64,000 bases of DNA from an uncultured Bacilli bacterium (GTDB taxonomy: Bacteria > Bacillota_I > Bacilli_A > RF39 > UBA660): NCBI GenBank assembly GCA_934098395.1, contig CAKOOM010000002.1, positions 232,927-296,926 of the forward strand, given 5' to 3'. Shown piece after piece: positions 51,882 to 61,458 of this stretch (position 1 is its first letter; every line of letters begins with the position of its first letter). Under the pieces are notes generated by a model, which ran no database searches, had not been told where the DNA came from, and saw nothing but the letters and a program-made list of their open reading frames with translations. A program made the translations under genes and the position numbers.

Positions 51882-52632
51882 AATTATCATCTCCTGTTAG
51901 TATTCTATAACCATCTTTGGTAACTACAACGCTGTGCTCGAAGTGAGCTGATGGTGAGCCATCTCTTGTAATTATTGTCCAGTCATCATCTAAGATATAT
52001 ATTTTATGTGTTCCTAGATTTAACATTGGTTCTATTGCGATAGTCATGCCTTCTTTTAATAATGGGCCGGTGCCTTTTTTACCATAGTTTGGTACATCAG
52101 GTTCTTCGTGTAAATTGCTACCTACACCATGTCCTACTAGTTCTCTTACTACTCCTAAGTTATGAGCATTGGCATATGTTTCTATAGCATTAGATATATC
52201 ACCAATTCGGTTACCAGGTTTTACCTGCTTTAGTCCTTCAAATAAAGCTTTTTCGGTATGTTCTAATAAATATTCTTTTTCTTTTGAGACACTGCCTACT
52301 TTGTAAGACCAAGCAGAATCGCCATGATAACCTTTATAATTGGCGCCAATATCTATTCCTATGATATCACCATTTTTAAGTTTACGATTTGATGGTATTC
52401 CGTGAACTACTTCATCATTAACTGATGTACAGATACTTCCTGGAAAGCCGTTGTAATTTAAAAATGATGGTGTTGCATCTTGACTGATGATAAAGTCATA
52501 TGCTAATTTATCTAACTCTTTTGTAGTAATTCCTGGTTTAACGTATGGTTCTAGGTATTTATGCGTTCTATATACGATATTACCAGCTTTTCTCATTAAA
52601 GATATTTCATAATCAGATTTTATATTAATCAT
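51874..52632 (-). CDS. map: methionine aminopeptidase, type I
   Basis: 252 aa. Removes N-terminal Met. The five metal ligands are visible: Asp in GIDIGANYKG, Asp in YHGDSAW, His in ELVGHGVG, Glu in IAIEPML and Glu in FEHSVVVT. No N-terminal zinc finger. Overlaps adk by 8 bases. Confidence 0.97.
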   Translation of the reverse strand: MINIKSDYEISLMRKAGNIVYRTHKYLEPYVKPGITTKELDKLAYDFIISQDATPSFLNYNGFPGSICTSVNDEVVHGIPSNRKLKNGDIIGIDIGANYKGYHGDSAWSYKVGSVSKEKEYLLEHTEKALFEGLKQVKPGNRIGDISNAIETYANAHNLGVVRELVGHGVGSNLHEEPDVPNYGKKGTGPLLKEGMTIAIEPMLNLGTHKIYILDDDWTIITRDGSPSAHFEHSVVVTKDGYRILTGDDNFE

Positions 52633-53281
52633 TTAATACCTTCTTTACTTCTTCGAAGATGGTGTTTGCTGATTTATCTAATACTTCTATTTTATGTAAC
52701 ATATTTAGATTATTATAGTAATCTATTAATTCTTTTGTACTATTTATATAAGTATCAAATCTATTTTTAAACACTTCTTCGGTATCATCTTTTCTTGTTT
52801 TAAGTTCGTGATGACAACGATCACAGATGTTTTCTTTATGTGGTTTTAATTCATCTACTAGTAAGTTATATGATGAACCACAATTTGGACATATTATTCT
52901 ACTGATGGTTCTTTTTAGAGCTCTATCTTTGTCAATATCAAAGAATATTACAGTGCTATTATCATAATTAAGTTCTTTTAATAAATCGTTATATGTTTTG
53001 GCTTGAGCTATATTTCTTGGATATCCATCTAGAATATAGCCATTTTTACAATCTGGTGATGTTATTCTATTTTTTAGGAGTGTAGTAATTACTTCATCAG
53101 ATACTAAGTTGCCTTTTTCCATATCTTCTTTGATAGATTTACCTAACTCAGTTTCTTTAGCTATTTCTTCTCTTAAAAGATCGCCAGTAGATATATGAGG
53201 AATATTATACTCTTCACTTACTAGTTTAGATTGTGTGCCCTTACCAGCAGCTGGTGGGGCGATAAATATAATATTTCTCAT
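52625..53281 (-). CDS. adk: adenylate kinase, zinc-containing
   Basis: 218 aa. P-loop APPAAGKGTQSK (Gly replaced by Ala at two places compared with GxPGAGKGT), then STGDLLREEI, DGYPRN. Lid domain with four Cys (CPNCGSSYN and CDRCHHE), the Gram-positive zinc form. Balances ATP, ADP and AMP. Overlaps secY by one base. Confidence 0.95.
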   Translation of the reverse strand: MRNIIFIAPPAAGKGTQSKLVSEEYNIPHISTGDLLREEIAKETELGKSIKEDMEKGNLVSDEVITTLLKNRITSPDCKNGYILDGYPRNIAQAKTYNDLLKELNYDNSTVIFFDIDKDRALKRTISRIICPNCGSSYNLLVDELKPHKENICDRCHHELKTRKDDTEEVFKNRFDTYINSTKELIDYYNNLNMLHKIEVLDKSANTIFEEVKKVLND

Positions 53282-54543
53282 TATTTTCCACCTCGATAAC
53301 TTCTGTTTAATAAACTGTTTTCTAATTGGTTGTATGTATCTAAGGCTACGCCTATTACGATTAAGATACTTGTACCACCAATTGAAACACTACTTGGAAG
53401 CCCTGTATCAATGAAGCTACTGAAGATTATTGGTAATCCTGCAATAACTGCAATTGATATTGCTCCGATAAATGTAATTCTTCCAATTACTGTGCTTATG
53501 TATTCTTTTGTTTCTTTTCCTGGTCTTACACCTGGAATATATCCGCCATTCTTGTTAAGATTTTTAGATAATTCTTCTGGATTGATTTGTAAGAATGTAT
53601 AAAAGTAACAAAACATTATTATTATTAGCATGTAGGCTGTAAAACCTACTGGAGTAGTATAATTTACATATTTTGAGACAAATTCTGCAAAAGCTGATTC
53701 ACTATCCATAAGTCCAGCAATAAATGATGGTATTGTAAATATTACTGATGCAAATATTACTGGCATTACGCTAGCACTATTTAATTTAAATGGTATATAG
53801 TTTTGTTTAGCTCCGTATGCAGATGATGTTTGATTTGCGTATTGTATTGGTATTCTTCTTTCGGATTTTTCGATGTATACGATACCAACAATAATTCCTA
53901 CGTATACTAATACAAATAGGATAAATGTTAGGATTCCTAGGAATAATGATGATTCATTACCTATTACTAATGATTGGAATGTCTCAATAAACATATTTGG
54001 AATGCTTGAAATTATACCAGCCATAATTAATAGGGAAATTCCATTACCAATTCCTTTTTGAGTTATTCTATCTCCTAACCATAATAGGAATGCTGTACCG
54101 GCAGTTAACATAATAGCTATTTTTAGATATCCTACAGCAGTTCCGTTTTCAACGAAGGCAAAGGCCATGCTGAAACCTTGGACAAATGCTATACCTAATC
54201 CTAGGTATCTGTTAATTTGATTTATTTTTTGTCTTCCAGTGGCTCCTTGTTCTTTTAATTCAACAAAGTATGGAATTATATCCATTTGAAGTATTCCTGT
54301 TATGATAGATGCTGAGATATATGGCATAACACCTAGTGAGAAAATTGAAAATCTTGCTAGGGCTCCTCCAGATATAGCATCATATAATCCCCATAGGTCA
54401 AGGTCTGAAACAGCTCCTTGAGTTCCTGGAACAGGAATTGTTTTTCCTATTATAAATACAAATAAACATCCTAATGTAAATAATACTCTTTTTTGTATAT
54501 CTTTATTTTTTTTGTTGAATAGCAATTTTAGTGTTTTAAACAT
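53281..54543 (-). CDS. secY: preprotein translocase subunit SecY
   Basis: 420 aa, ten membrane helices. Starts FKTLKLLFNKKNKDIQKRVL; plug and pore segments GALARFSIFSLGVMPYISASI, PEELSKNLNKNGGYIPGVRPG. Channel of the Sec pathway. Between rplO and adk as usual. Confidence 0.97.
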   Translation of the reverse strand: MFKTLKLLFNKKNKDIQKRVLFTLGCLFVFIIGKTIPVPGTQGAVSDLDLWGLYDAISGGALARFSIFSLGVMPYISASIITGILQMDIIPYFVELKEQGATGRQKINQINRYLGLGIAFVQGFSMAFAFVENGTAVGYLKIAIMLTAGTAFLLWLGDRITQKGIGNGISLLIMAGIISSIPNMFIETFQSLVIGNESSLFLGILTFILFVLVYVGIIVGIVYIEKSERRIPIQYANQTSSAYGAKQNYIPFKLNSASVMPVIFASVIFTIPSFIAGLMDSESAFAEFVSKYVNYTTPVGFTAYMLIIIMFCYFYTFLQINPEELSKNLNKNGGYIPGVRPGKETKEYISTVIGRITFIGAISIAVIAGLPIIFSSFIDTGLPSSVSIGGTSILIVIGVALDTYNQLENSLLNRSYRGGK

Positions 54544-54544
54544 A

Positions 54545-54979
54545 TTAAATCACCTCGATTGTTCCACCAACATTTTCTATTTTTGCTTTTGCTGAAGATG
54601 AGAACTTGTTAGCTTTTACTGTTAATTTCTTAGTTAATTCTCCATTACCTAATACTTTGATCCCATCTAATTCTTTTTTAACTAGACCTTTTTCTATTAA
54701 CAATTCTTTTGTAACAACTGTACCCTCTTCGAATACTTCTAAATCACTTACGTTTACTGTAGCATATACAGTACGGAAGTTGTAATTATTGAATCCTCTT
54801 TTTGATAATCTTCTATATAATGGTAATTGTCCACCTTCAAATCCTGGTCTTACGCCACCACCACTTCTAGCGTTTTGTCCTTTGTGTCCTTTACCACTTG
54901 TTTTACCGTTTCCAGAACCAGGTCCACGACCTACTCTTTTACGATCTTTCTTTAATGATTCTAATTCATTTAATTTCAT
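54545..54979 (-). CDS. rplO: 50S ribosomal protein L15
   Basis: 144 aa. KRVGRGPGSGNGKTSGKGHKG core and glycine-rich GGVRPGFEGGQLPLYRR. It begins in a one-base overlap with the rpsE stop, where rpmD (L30) normally stands. Confidence 0.97.
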   Translation of the reverse strand: MKLNELESLKKDRKRVGRGPGSGNGKTSGKGHKGQNARSGGGVRPGFEGGQLPLYRRLSKRGFNNYNFRTVYATVNVSDLEVFEEGTVVTKELLIEKGLVKKELDGIKVLGNGELTKKLTVKANKFSSSAKAKIENVGGTIEVI

Positions 54980-55566
54980 TATCCTAAAATCTCCTCAACT
55001 GTTTTTCCTCTTAATTCTGCAACGTGTGATGGTGATTTTTGCAATTTAAGAGCGTTTAATGTTGCTCTAGCCATATTAACTTTTGTACTAGAACCTAAGC
55101 TTTTAGATAATACATCTTTAACTCCAGCTAATTCAAGTACGTCTCTAACTGGTCCACCAGCTTTAACTCCAGTACCTTCTTTAGCAGGTTTTAGCATTAC
55201 TCTAACTGCTCCTTCTTTTACGATTATTTCGTGAGATATTGTACGATTATCAATTAATTCAACATTTATTAAGTTTTTAGAAGCTTGTTGTGTAGCTTTT
55301 TTTACAGCATCTGGCATTTCTTTAGCTTTTCCTAAACCAATACCAACTTTGCCTTTTCTATTGCCAACTACAACTGTAGCTGCAAAACGAAATTGACGGC
55401 CACCTTTTACTACTTTTGTTACACGGTTAATGCAAATAACTTTTTCTTCTAGATCACTTTTTGGTTTGTCAAAGTTTCTTCTAGGTTTTCTTTTATTGTT
55501 TTTTGCATCAAAGTTTTTAGCAGATCTTTCACGATTTTCTTGTGGCTTTTTCATTTCTTCGTTCAT
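54979..55566 (-). CDS. rpsE: 30S ribosomal protein S5 with N-terminal extension
   Basis: 195 aa against about 165 in most bacteria. The first ~35 residues are a Lys/Arg/Asn-rich extension; the S5 core starts EKVICINRVTKVVKGGR, with GNRKGKVGIGLGKA. Ends in KTVEEILG. AAGGAGG site places the start at 55566. The role of the extension is unknown. Confidence 0.97.
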   Translation of the reverse strand: MNEEMKKPQENRERSAKNFDAKNNKRKPRRNFDKPKSDLEEKVICINRVTKVVKGGRQFRFAATVVVGNRKGKVGIGLGKAKEMPDAVKKATQQASKNLINVELIDNRTISHEIIVKEGAVRVMLKPAKEGTGVKAGGPVRDVLELAGVKDVLSKSLGSSTKVNMARATLNALKLQKSPSHVAELRGKTVEEILG

Positions 55567-55580
55567 AAGTATCCTCCTTA

Positions 55581-55943
55581 TTAGAATTCTAATCCATTTT
55601 CACGTGCTGCTTCAGCTAATGCTTTAACACGTCCATGATATAGGTATCCACCTCTATCAAATACTACTTTTTCAATCTTTGCTTTTTTAGCTCTTTTTGC
55701 AATCTCGGCTCCGATAAGTTTTGCAGCTTCAACGTTTCCACCATTTTTAATATTTAATTCTTTTTCTCTAGTAGAAGCGCTTACTAGTGTTAATCCTTTT
55801 TCATCATCGATGATTTGAGCTGTAATGTTTGCGTTAGATCTAAAGACATTTAATCTTGGTCTTTCACTTGTACCAGATATGTCTTTTCTTATTCTTTTAT
55901 GTCTTTCGACACGCATTTCATTTCTTGAAACTTTCTTTATCAT
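55581..55943 (-). CDS. rplR: 50S ribosomal protein L18
   Basis: 120 aa. RPRLNVFRSNANITAQIIDD and VVFDRGGYLYHGRVKALAEAA signatures. Binds 5S rRNA with L5. Confidence 0.97.
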   Translation of the reverse strand: MIKKVSRNEMRVERHKRIRKDISGTSERPRLNVFRSNANITAQIIDDEKGLTLVSASTREKELNIKNGGNVEAAKLIGAEIAKRAKKAKIEKVVFDRGGYLYHGRVKALAEAARENGLEF

Positions 55944-55961
55944 AAGAATATCACTCCTCTA

Positions 55962-56501
55962 TTATTTAGATGCTTTCTTTCCTTCTTTATGACGAACATG
56001 TTCACCTTTATAACGGATTCCTTTTCCTTTATATGGTTCAGGTTGTCTTACTTTACGGATATTAGCAGCAAATTCACCTACTACTTGCTTCTCTGCACCA
56101 GCTACTTCGATTTCAGTTGCGCTGATAGCGTTAACTGTGATACCTTCTGGAATAGTTAATTTTACTGGGTGTGAATATCCAGCTTGGATTGTTAATACAT
56201 TTCCACTTACGGCAAATCTATATCCAACTCCGATTATTTCTAATCCTTTTTTGTAACCTTCGCTTACTCCAATAATCATATTATTGATATTAGCATTTGT
56301 AGTTCCGTGCATTTGGTTTGTAAATTTATCTTCTTTTAATTTTTCTACAGTTAATTTATTTTCTTCAACATTTACTTTTAATGTTTTAATAAGATCTAAT
56401 TTAAGTTCTCCTTTTGGTCCCTTAACTGTAACTGTATTATCAACAACATCAACATTAACGTTTTCTGGTATAGTTAATACTCTTTTTCCAATTCTACTCA
56501 T
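55962..56501 (-). CDS. rplF: 50S ribosomal protein L6
   Basis: 179 aa from the ATG at 56501 (AGGAGG site); the frame continues upstream to 56519 only through that site. SRIGKRVLTIPENV start and the C-terminal signature PEPYKGKGIRYKGE. Confidence 0.97.
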   Translation of the reverse strand: MSRIGKRVLTIPENVNVDVVDNTVTVKGPKGELKLDLIKTLKVNVEENKLTVEKLKEDKFTNQMHGTTNANINNMIIGVSEGYKKGLEIIGVGYRFAVSGNVLTIQAGYSHPVKLTIPEGITVNAISATEIEVAGAEKQVVGEFAANIRKVRQPEPYKGKGIRYKGEHVRHKEGKKASK

Positions 56502-56512
56502 TAACTTTCCTC

Positions 56513-56893
56513 CTACCAAATATATGCAATTACTTCGCCACCAACATTGTTTTTACGAGCTAACTTATCAGTCATAACTCCCTTTGGTGTAGATATAATG
56601 GCAATTCCTAGACCATTTAGTACATAAGGTATTTCGTCAGCACCTGCATATACTCTTAATCCTGGTTTAGAAATTCTCTTTAATCCAGTAATTACTCTTT
56701 CTTTATTTTGTCCATATTTTAAAGTTAATGTTAATGTATTATCTTTTACAGTATAACCTGCAATGAAACCCTCTGAGTCTAATAGTTTTGCTATTTCTAC
56801 TTTCATTTTTGATGTAGGCATAGCAACTTCTTTATTACGCATTTGGTTTGCATTACGTATTCTTGTAAGCATATCTGCGATTGGATCTGTCAT
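56513..56893 (-). CDS. rpsH: 30S ribosomal protein S8
   Basis: 126 aa, slightly short of the usual 132. TDPIADMLTRIRNANQM start, end signature ISTPKGVMTDKLARKNNVGG. Binds the 16S rRNA central domain. Confidence 0.97.
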   Translation of the reverse strand: MTDPIADMLTRIRNANQMRNKEVAMPTSKMKVEIAKLLDSEGFIAGYTVKDNTLTLTLKYGQNKERVITGLKRISKPGLRVYAGADEIPYVLNGLGIAIISTPKGVMTDKLARKNNVGGEVIAYIW

Positions 56894-56924
56894 TTAAAAT
56901 CCCTCCTTCTTTATTAAATAGGTA

Positions 56925-57110
56925 TTACCAACTTGATTTTTTTACGCCTGGTATTTGTCCTTTATAAGCTAATTCTCTAAAACAAATACGGCAAATACCA
57001 AATTTGCTCATAACAGCATGTGGTCTTCCACATATACTACAACGAGTATATTCTCTAACTTTAAATTTTGGTTTCTTTTGTGATTTTACAATCATTGATT
57101 TCTTTGCCAT
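56925..57110 (-). CDS. rpsZ: 30S ribosomal protein S14, zinc-binding type Z
   Basis: 61 aa. Short S14 with a four-Cys zinc site (C-x2-C-x12-C-x2-C: CSICGRPHAV...GICRICFREL). No zinc-independent paralog is in the window. Confidence 0.97.
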   Translation of the reverse strand: MAKKSMIVKSQKKPKFKVREYTRCSICGRPHAVMSKFGICRICFRELAYKGQIPGVKKSSW

Positions 57111-57122
57111 TGTAACCTCTCC

Positions 57123-57662
57123 TTATTTCCTAAAAGGAACTCCAAGTTCTTTTAATAAATCAAAAGCTTCTTCATTAGTTTTTGCTGTTGTAACGATAAC
57201 AATATCCATTCCTCTAACTTTTTCAACTTCATCAAAATTTATTTCTGGGAATATTAATTGTTCTTTTATACCTATTGTATAGTTTCCTCTTCCATCAAAG
57301 CTTTTTGGTGAAAGACCTCTAAAATCTCTTACTCTTGGTAGAGAGATTGAAATTAATTTATCTAAGAAGTTATACATATTTTCTCCTCTTAGAGTTACTT
57401 TACATCCGATCTTATGACCTTCTCTTACTTTGAATGAAGCGATTGATTTTTTTGCTTTAGTTTCTACAGGTTTTAATCCAGTGATTTTTTCTAGGTCAGC
57501 TACTGCGTTTTCTAAGTTTTTAGAATTAGCAATTGCATCTCCAACACCCATATTAACTACGATTTTTTCGATTTTAGGAACCAACATTAATGTTTTATAG
57601 TTATGTTTTTCCATTAAACTTGGAACAACTTCGTTTTTATATTTTTCTTCTAGGCGGTTCAT
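57123..57662 (-). CDS. rplE: 50S ribosomal protein L5
   Basis: 179 aa. KIEKIVVNMGVGDA, KAKKSIASFKVREG and SLPRVRDFRGLSPKSFDGRG signatures. Binds 5S rRNA. Confidence 0.98.
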   Translation of the reverse strand: MNRLEEKYKNEVVPSLMEKHNYKTLMLVPKIEKIVVNMGVGDAIANSKNLENAVADLEKITGLKPVETKAKKSIASFKVREGHKIGCKVTLRGENMYNFLDKLISISLPRVRDFRGLSPKSFDGRGNYTIGIKEQLIFPEINFDEVEKVRGMDIVIVTTAKTNEEAFDLLKELGVPFRK

Positions 57663-57682
57663 TAGTCCACCCTCCTTCCAAA

Positions 57683-57988
57683 CTAGTCAATCTTTTCATT
57701 AGATTTTTTTGAAATTCTAATTTTTTTGCCATCTTTATCAAAATCCATTTTGATTTTAGTTGGCTTTTTTGTTTTTGGATCAATTATCATAACGTTAGAC
57801 TTGTGAATTGGTCTTTCTACTTCAACTATTTCACCAGTTCCATTATTGTTCTTTGGTTTTAAGTGCTTTTTACAGATATTAACGCCTTCAACAATAACTT
57901 TTTCATCTAATACTTTAGTAATTTTTCCTTCTTTGCCTTTATTGGCGCCAGCTATTACTACAACTTTGTCACCTGTTTTTAATTTCAT
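57683..57988 (-). CDS. rplX: 50S ribosomal protein L24
   Basis: 101 aa. KOW motif KTGDKVVVIAGANKGKEGKI near the N-terminus, then HLKPKNN and ERPIHKSNVMIIDP. An assembly initiator of the 50S subunit. Confidence 0.97.
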   Translation of the reverse strand: MKLKTGDKVVVIAGANKGKEGKITKVLDEKVIVEGVNICKKHLKPKNNNGTGEIVEVERPIHKSNVMIIDPKTKKPTKIKMDFDKDGKKIRISKKSNEKID

Positions 57989-58017
57989 GAACTTATATCC
58001 TCCTTAAATATTTCGGA

Positions 58018-58386
58018 TTAAAGAACTTCTTTCGCTAAACTTACTATTTTTGTAAATCCTGCATCTCTTAATTCACGTGCTACAGGACCCAAAACACGAG
58101 TACCAACTGGACTCTTATCATCTTTAATGATTACGCATGCATTATCATCAAATTTAATATAGCTTCCGTCTTCTCTTCTTACTCCGAATTTACTCCTAAC
58201 AATTACGGCTTTTACGACTTTTCCTTTTTTAACATTACCATTAGGAGTTGCTTTTTTAACTGTTCCAACAACGATATCTCCGATGTTACCAGTTTTTACT
58301 TTACTTCCACCAAGAACTCTAATTACTAGTAATTCACGAGCTCCACAGTTATCTGCCACTTTTAAACGGCTTTCTTGTTGTACCAT
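58018..58386 (-). CDS. rplN: 50S ribosomal protein L14
   Basis: 122 aa. VQQESRLKVADNCGARELL start and FDDNACVIIKDDKSPVGTR signature. Good AGGAGG site. Confidence 0.98.
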   Translation of the reverse strand: MVQQESRLKVADNCGARELLVIRVLGGSKVKTGNIGDIVVGTVKKATPNGNVKKGKVVKAVIVRSKFGVRREDGSYIKFDDNACVIIKDDKSPVGTRVLGPVARELRDAGFTKIVSLAKEVL

Positions 58387-58405
58387 CTTATTTCCTCCTT
58401 CCGAA

Positions 58406-58666
58406 CTAAAGAACTATAGCTTTTTCTATTACTTCAGCTAATTCATATCTTTTAGTTTTAGATAATGGTCTTGTTGCTACTAAACGAACTTTATCGCCAA
58501 TTTTTGCAACATTATTTTCGTCATGAGCTGTATATTTTTTAGAATATTTAATTCTTTTTTTGTATATTGGATCTTTTTTGTAAGTTTCAACTTTTACTGT
58601 GATTGTTTTATCTGCTTTGTCACTTACAACAACGCCAATTAATTCACGTTTAATATTTTCATTCAT
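58406..58666 (-). CDS. rpsQ: 30S ribosomal protein S17
   Basis: 86 aa. GVVVSDKADKTITVKVE and KYTAHDENNVAKIGDKVRL signatures. Confidence 0.97.
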   Translation of the reverse strand: MNENIKRELIGVVVSDKADKTITVKVETYKKDPIYKKRIKYSKKYTAHDENNVAKIGDKVRLVATRPLSKTKRYELAEVIEKAIVL

Positions 58667-58680
58667 CTTGACGTCCTCCT

Positions 58681-58875
58681 CTACCCTTCGATTTCTCTTT
58701 CTCTAAGAATTGTTTTTAGTCTAGCAACTGTTTTTCTTAATTCCTTAATTCTTCCAGGGTTTTCTAGTGATCCAGTTGCTTGTTTCATTCTTAAATTAAA
58801 TAATTCTTCTTTTGATTCAGCAATTTTTTTATTGATTTCTTCAGTGGATAATTTTCTAATATCATTAGCTTTCAT
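58681..58875 (-). CDS. rpmC: 50S ribosomal protein L29
   Basis: 64 aa from the ATG at 58875; upstream GTGs belong to the GGTGA ribosome site. LSTEEINKKIAESKEELFNL and ARLKTILRERE. Overlaps rplP by 11 bases. Sits at the exit tunnel. Confidence 0.96.
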   Translation of the reverse strand: MKANDIRKLSTEEINKKIAESKEELFNLRMKQATGSLENPGRIKELRKTVARLKTILREREIEG

Positions 58876-59293
58876 TATTTTCACCACTTTCTTTTTTTAC
58901 AAATTTTGTTTTAATTGGTAATTTATGAGATGCAAGACGTAATGCTTCTCTAGCAACTTCTTCAGAAACGCCACCAATTTCAAACATGATTTTTCCTTCT
59001 TTTACTACGGCTACCCATACTTCTGGATTACCTTTACCTTTACCTTGTCTTGTTTCAAGGGGTTTTTTAGTTAGTGATAAGTTAGGGAAAATATTAATCC
59101 ATACTTTACCACCACGTTTCATATATCTTGTCATAGCAATTCTGGCTGCTTCAATTTGATTAGCTGTAATCCATGCACCTTGTTGGGCCATTAAACCATA
59201 TTCACCAAAATGAAGCTCAGTGTTACCTTTTGATTTTCCTTCATATTTTAGACGGAAAGTTTTTCTATGCTTTGTTCTTTTTGGCATTAACAT
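58865..59293 (-). CDS. rplP: 50S ribosomal protein L16
   Basis: 142 aa. MLMPKRTKHRKTFR start, GEYGLMAQQGAWITANQIEAA and GKGNPEVWVAVVK. The MLM start is usual for the family and 8 bases from GGAGG. The last residues (VKKESGENNES) form a short acidic tail. Confidence 0.97.
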   Translation of the reverse strand: MLMPKRTKHRKTFRLKYEGKSKGNTELHFGEYGLMAQQGAWITANQIEAARIAMTRYMKRGGKVWINIFPNLSLTKKPLETRQGKGKGNPEVWVAVVKEGKIMFEIGGVSEEVAREALRLASHKLPIKTKFVKKESGENNES

Positions 59294-59939
59294 GAGAATT
59301 ACCTCCCTTATCTTCTAGGATTTCTCCTTTATATATCCATACTTTTACACCGATTTTTCCATATGTAGTATCTGCTTCTGATGTTGCATAATCAATGTTT
59401 GCTCTTAATGTGTGTAATGGAGTTGTTCCTTCAGAATATCCTTCACCACGAGCGATATCAGCTCCACCTAAACGTCCAGATACTAAAGTTTTAATTCCTT
59501 TTGCTCCGGCTTTCATTGTGTTTCTAATTGCTTTCTTTTGAGCTACTCTGAATGATACACGTCCTTCAATACTACGAGCTATATTATCTGCTACTAGTTG
59601 TGCTACTAAATCTGGGTTTTTAACTTCAACAACTGAGATTTGTACGTTTTCTCCAACTAATTTAGATACTTCTTTTTTAACATTTTCTATTTCTGTACCA
59701 CTTTGTCCGATTATTAATCCTGGACGAGATGCATTAATAAATATTTCTGTTCTTTTAGAATTTCTTTCGATAATAATGTTAGAAACTCCAGCGTTTTTAA
59801 ATTTCTTCATTAAATATTTACGTATTTTGTTATCGTTTAGTAAATATTTTGAGAAGTTTTTATTATCTGCATACCATTTAGATTCCCAATCTTTATTGAT
59901 ACCGATTCTAAGTCCGACTGGACTAACTTTTTGTCCCAC
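59265..59939 (-). CDS. rpsC: 30S ribosomal protein S3
   Basis: 224 aa. GQKVSPVGLRIGINKDWES start, KH domain with GLIIGQSGTEIENVK, and C-terminal GRLGGADIARGEGYSEG. Overlaps rplP by 29 bases. Confidence 0.98.
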   Translation of the reverse strand: MGQKVSPVGLRIGINKDWESKWYADNKNFSKYLLNDNKIRKYLMKKFKNAGVSNIIIERNSKRTEIFINASRPGLIIGQSGTEIENVKKEVSKLVGENVQISVVEVKNPDLVAQLVADNIARSIEGRVSFRVAQKKAIRNTMKAGAKGIKTLVSGRLGGADIARGEGYSEGTTPLHTLRANIDYATSEADTTYGKIGVKVWIYKGEILEDKGGNSHVNAKKNKA

Positions 59940-59952
59940 TTCGGTTCCTCCT

Positions 59953-60303
59953 TTACTTATTTAATTCACTTACAATTACTGTAATGTGACTTGTTTTATG
60001 ATCTTTTCTTCCAACATGTCCACGTGAATCCATTTTTGCTCTTTTCATAACAATTCCTTCATCAACGAAGCATGTTTTTACAAATAAATTTTCTTCTTTT
60101 AAATTAAAATTATTTACAGCATTACTTGTAGCTGATTTTAAAACTTTTTCAATAACTCTAGCTGCTTTTTGTGGTTGATTTCTAAGAATTGCATAAGCTT
60201 CGCTTACACTCTTTCCTCTTATTAAATCAATTATTAATCTTGTTTTTCTAGGAGCTATTCTTATAGTTTTAGCTACTGCTTTTGCTTCAGTTCTTTCCAT
60301 CAT
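59953..60303 (-). CDS. rplV: 50S ribosomal protein L22
   Basis: 116 aa. RIAPRKTRLIIDLIRGKSV and RGHVGRKDHKTSHITVIV. Two adjacent ATGs; the second (60300) is better spaced from GGAGG, a one-residue difference. Its hairpin lines the exit tunnel. Confidence 0.97.
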   Translation of the reverse strand: MMERTEAKAVAKTIRIAPRKTRLIIDLIRGKSVSEAYAILRNQPQKAARVIEKVLKSATSNAVNNFNLKEENLFVKTCFVDEGIVMKRAKMDSRGHVGRKDHKTSHITVIVSELNK

Positions 60304-60321
60304 AGTCCTCCTTATAAGTTA

Positions 60322-60591
60322 CTATTTCTTCTTATCTGCGCCGTGTCCACCAAATTTACGAGTTAATGAGAATTCTCCAAGTTTGTGTCCTACCATATCT
60401 TCAGTAACATATACTGGAATAAATTCTTTACCATTGTGTACTGCAAAAGTGTGACCAATAAAATCAGGATAAATAGTTGAACGACGAGACCAAGTTTTAA
60501 TAACTTCTTTTTTTCCTGTTTCATTAAGTAATTTTACTTTTTTTAATAGTCTATCAAAGACATAAGGTCCTTTTTTTAAACTTCTTGCCAT
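60322..60591 (-). CDS. rpsS: 30S ribosomal protein S19
   Basis: 89 aa. SLKKGPYVFDRLLKKV start and VGHKLGEFSLTRKFGGHG end signature. Confidence 0.98.
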   Translation of the reverse strand: MARSLKKGPYVFDRLLKKVKLLNETGKKEVIKTWSRRSTIYPDFIGHTFAVHNGKEFIPVYVTEDMVGHKLGEFSLTRKFGGHGADKKK

Positions 60592-60610
60592 TTTTAATCA
60601 TCCTTTCTTA

Positions 60611-61441
60611 TTATTTCTTACGACGAGTCACAATATATTTGTCAGATTGTTTTTTGTTCTTTCTAGTCTTTAATCCTAGAGCTGGTTTACCCCATGGAGT
60701 CATTGGACCGCTACGACCGATTGGTGCACGTCCTTCTCCACCACCATGTGGGTGATCATTTGGATTCATAACAGATCCACGAACAGTTGGTCTGATACCC
60801 ATATGTCTTGTTCTTCCGGCTTTTCCGATTTTTACTAATGAGTAGTCTTCATTTCCAACTACACCAATAGTTGCACGACATGTTCCAAGAATTTTTCTTG
60901 TTTCTCCGCTTGCTAATCTTACTAGTACGTATTTATCTTCACGTCCTAAGATTTGTGCGCTGTTTCCAGCACTTCTTGCAAGTTGTCCGCCTTTTCCTGG
61001 CTTTAATTCAATATTGTGGATTGTTGTACCTACGGGAATATTTGCTATTGGTAGGGTATTTCCTATTTTTATATCAACATTTTCTCCAGATACTACAACA
61101 TCTCCAACTTTTAGTCCTTTTGGTGCTAAAATGTATGATTTAGTTCCATCTTTGTAACTAATTAATGCAATGTTAGCACTTCTGTTTGGATCGTATTCAA
61201 TTCCTTGTACGATTGCTTCAATTCCGTCTTTTACTCTCTTAAAATCAACTAAACGGTATTTTCTTTTAACTCCACCACCACGGTGTCTTAAAGTTATTTT
61301 ACCTTGGTTATTACGACCAGTAATTTTATTTATTGGTGCTACTAGACTTTTTTCAGGAGTTGTTTTAGTTATTTCATCGCTTTTTAGAAAGCTTTTTTGT
61401 CTTTGACCGTTAGTCAATGGTTTAATTACTTTAATTGCCAT
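60611..61441 (-). CDS. rplB: 50S ribosomal protein L2
   Basis: 276 aa. GRNNQGKITLRHRGGGVKRK, the active-site-proximal NDHPHGGGEGRAPIG loop with the conserved His, and basic C-terminus. Normal length. Confidence 0.98.
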   Translation of the reverse strand: MAIKVIKPLTNGQRQKSFLKSDEITKTTPEKSLVAPINKITGRNNQGKITLRHRGGGVKRKYRLVDFKRVKDGIEAIVQGIEYDPNRSANIALISYKDGTKSYILAPKGLKVGDVVVSGENVDIKIGNTLPIANIPVGTTIHNIELKPGKGGQLARSAGNSAQILGREDKYVLVRLASGETRKILGTCRATIGVVGNEDYSLVKIGKAGRTRHMGIRPTVRGSVMNPNDHPHGGGEGRAPIGRSGPMTPWGKPALGLKTRKNKKQSDKYIVTRRKK

Positions 61442-61458
61442 TTTTTCTCCTCCTTTTT

